Shown: piece after piece, positions 62,784-62,832 of the stretch
Layout: each line of letters opens with the position of its first letter
Position numbering within the stretch: position 1 is the stretch's first letter
NCBI GenBank assembly: GCA_002730035.1
Contig: PBYU01000050.1
Coordinates: 1-62,832, forward strand
Direction: 5' to 3'
Source: Gammaproteobacteria bacterium
GTDB taxonomy: Bacteria; Pseudomonadota; Gammaproteobacteria; Pseudomonadales; Pseudohongiellaceae
DNA length: 62,832 nt
Translations under genes and position numbers: made by a program
Notes under the pieces: model-generated
Databases searched by the model: none
What the model saw: only the letters and a program-made list of their open reading frames with translations
What the model was told of the DNA's origin: nothing

Positions 62784-62832
62784 TTATCCAAGCACATTCC
62801 GATCAAGTAAATGGCTCCACCGGTCGCGAGCT

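Noticed and set aside
1..62832. CRISPR arrays and tRNA or rRNA genes
   Set aside because: No regularly spaced short repeats, cloverleaf sequences or rRNA segments were found on either strand.

Overview
The window reads as chromosome of an aerobic, heterotrophic, probably aquatic gammaproteobacterium. The best anchor is the block at 51.8-58.4 kb: TIGR02449-type zapB-like gene, zapA, 6S RNA and fau (5-formyl-THF cyclo-ligase) on the minus strand, next to pepP, ubiH and a ubiI-like gene on the plus strand. This is the classical gammaproteobacterial arrangement. Many secreted or lipid-anchored enzymes, PQQ dehydrogenases, TauD/Gfo-Idh-MocA enzymes and a TorF-type porin fit an oligotrophic marine lifestyle. 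The order or genus cannot be fixed from the sequence alone.

Layout. 0-6 kb: small membrane proteins, a bacterial PH-domain protein, secreted proteins including a cytochrome c/copper-monooxygenase-like protein, and a META lipoprotein. 6-8.2 kb: an IS3 remnant beside a C-terminally truncated Na+/H+ antiporter, then a DUF3788 gene bracketed by two copies of a 74-bp direct repeat. 8.2-13.1 kb: a probable operon of sodium:solute symporter, Gfo/Idh/MocA dehydrogenase, aldo/keto reductase and TauD-like dioxygenase, followed by a nitroreductase. 14-20 kb: small or degenerate membrane ORFs, a PLP lyase, a VOC protein, a DUF1501 remnant, a Tat-exported Gfo/Idh/MocA protein and a thioesterase. 20-27 kb: two tandem membrane-bound PQQ dehydrogenases, an ICMT-like methyltransferase and trhO. 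28.6-37.9 kb: a D-aminoacylase/M13 peptidase pair divergent from a run of amidohydrolases and membrane proteins; then thrC, a TPR-like secreted protein, a GST and a serine hydrolase. 43-51.4 kb: a sigma54-type promoter with a TorF porin, then an SOS mutasome split into two convergent LexA-box units (dnaE2 versus imuA-imuB) around a damaged BrnT/BrnA toxin-antitoxin pair and VOC genes. 51.6-59.2 kb: the zapA/6S/pepP/ubi housekeeping block and a DUF2161 gene.

The most unusual part is 59.88-62.0 kb, with an echo at 27.4-28.5 kb. I read it as an integrase-less array of integron gene cassettes. It holds four attC-like sites, three of them on a common short design shared with the 27.5-kb site, separating four single-gene cassettes in the same orientation. 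The array ends at an attC crossover point directly against a beheaded MMPL/RND-type exporter gene. Three cassette-type proteins, two here and one at 28.0 kb, belong to one single-TM family. Two of the four array genes, and both genes behind the 27.5-kb site, are interrupted by exactly one in-frame TAA or TAG, with the coding frame resuming afterwards and no frameshift. Whether this is nonsense decay or tolerated readthrough is the main open question.
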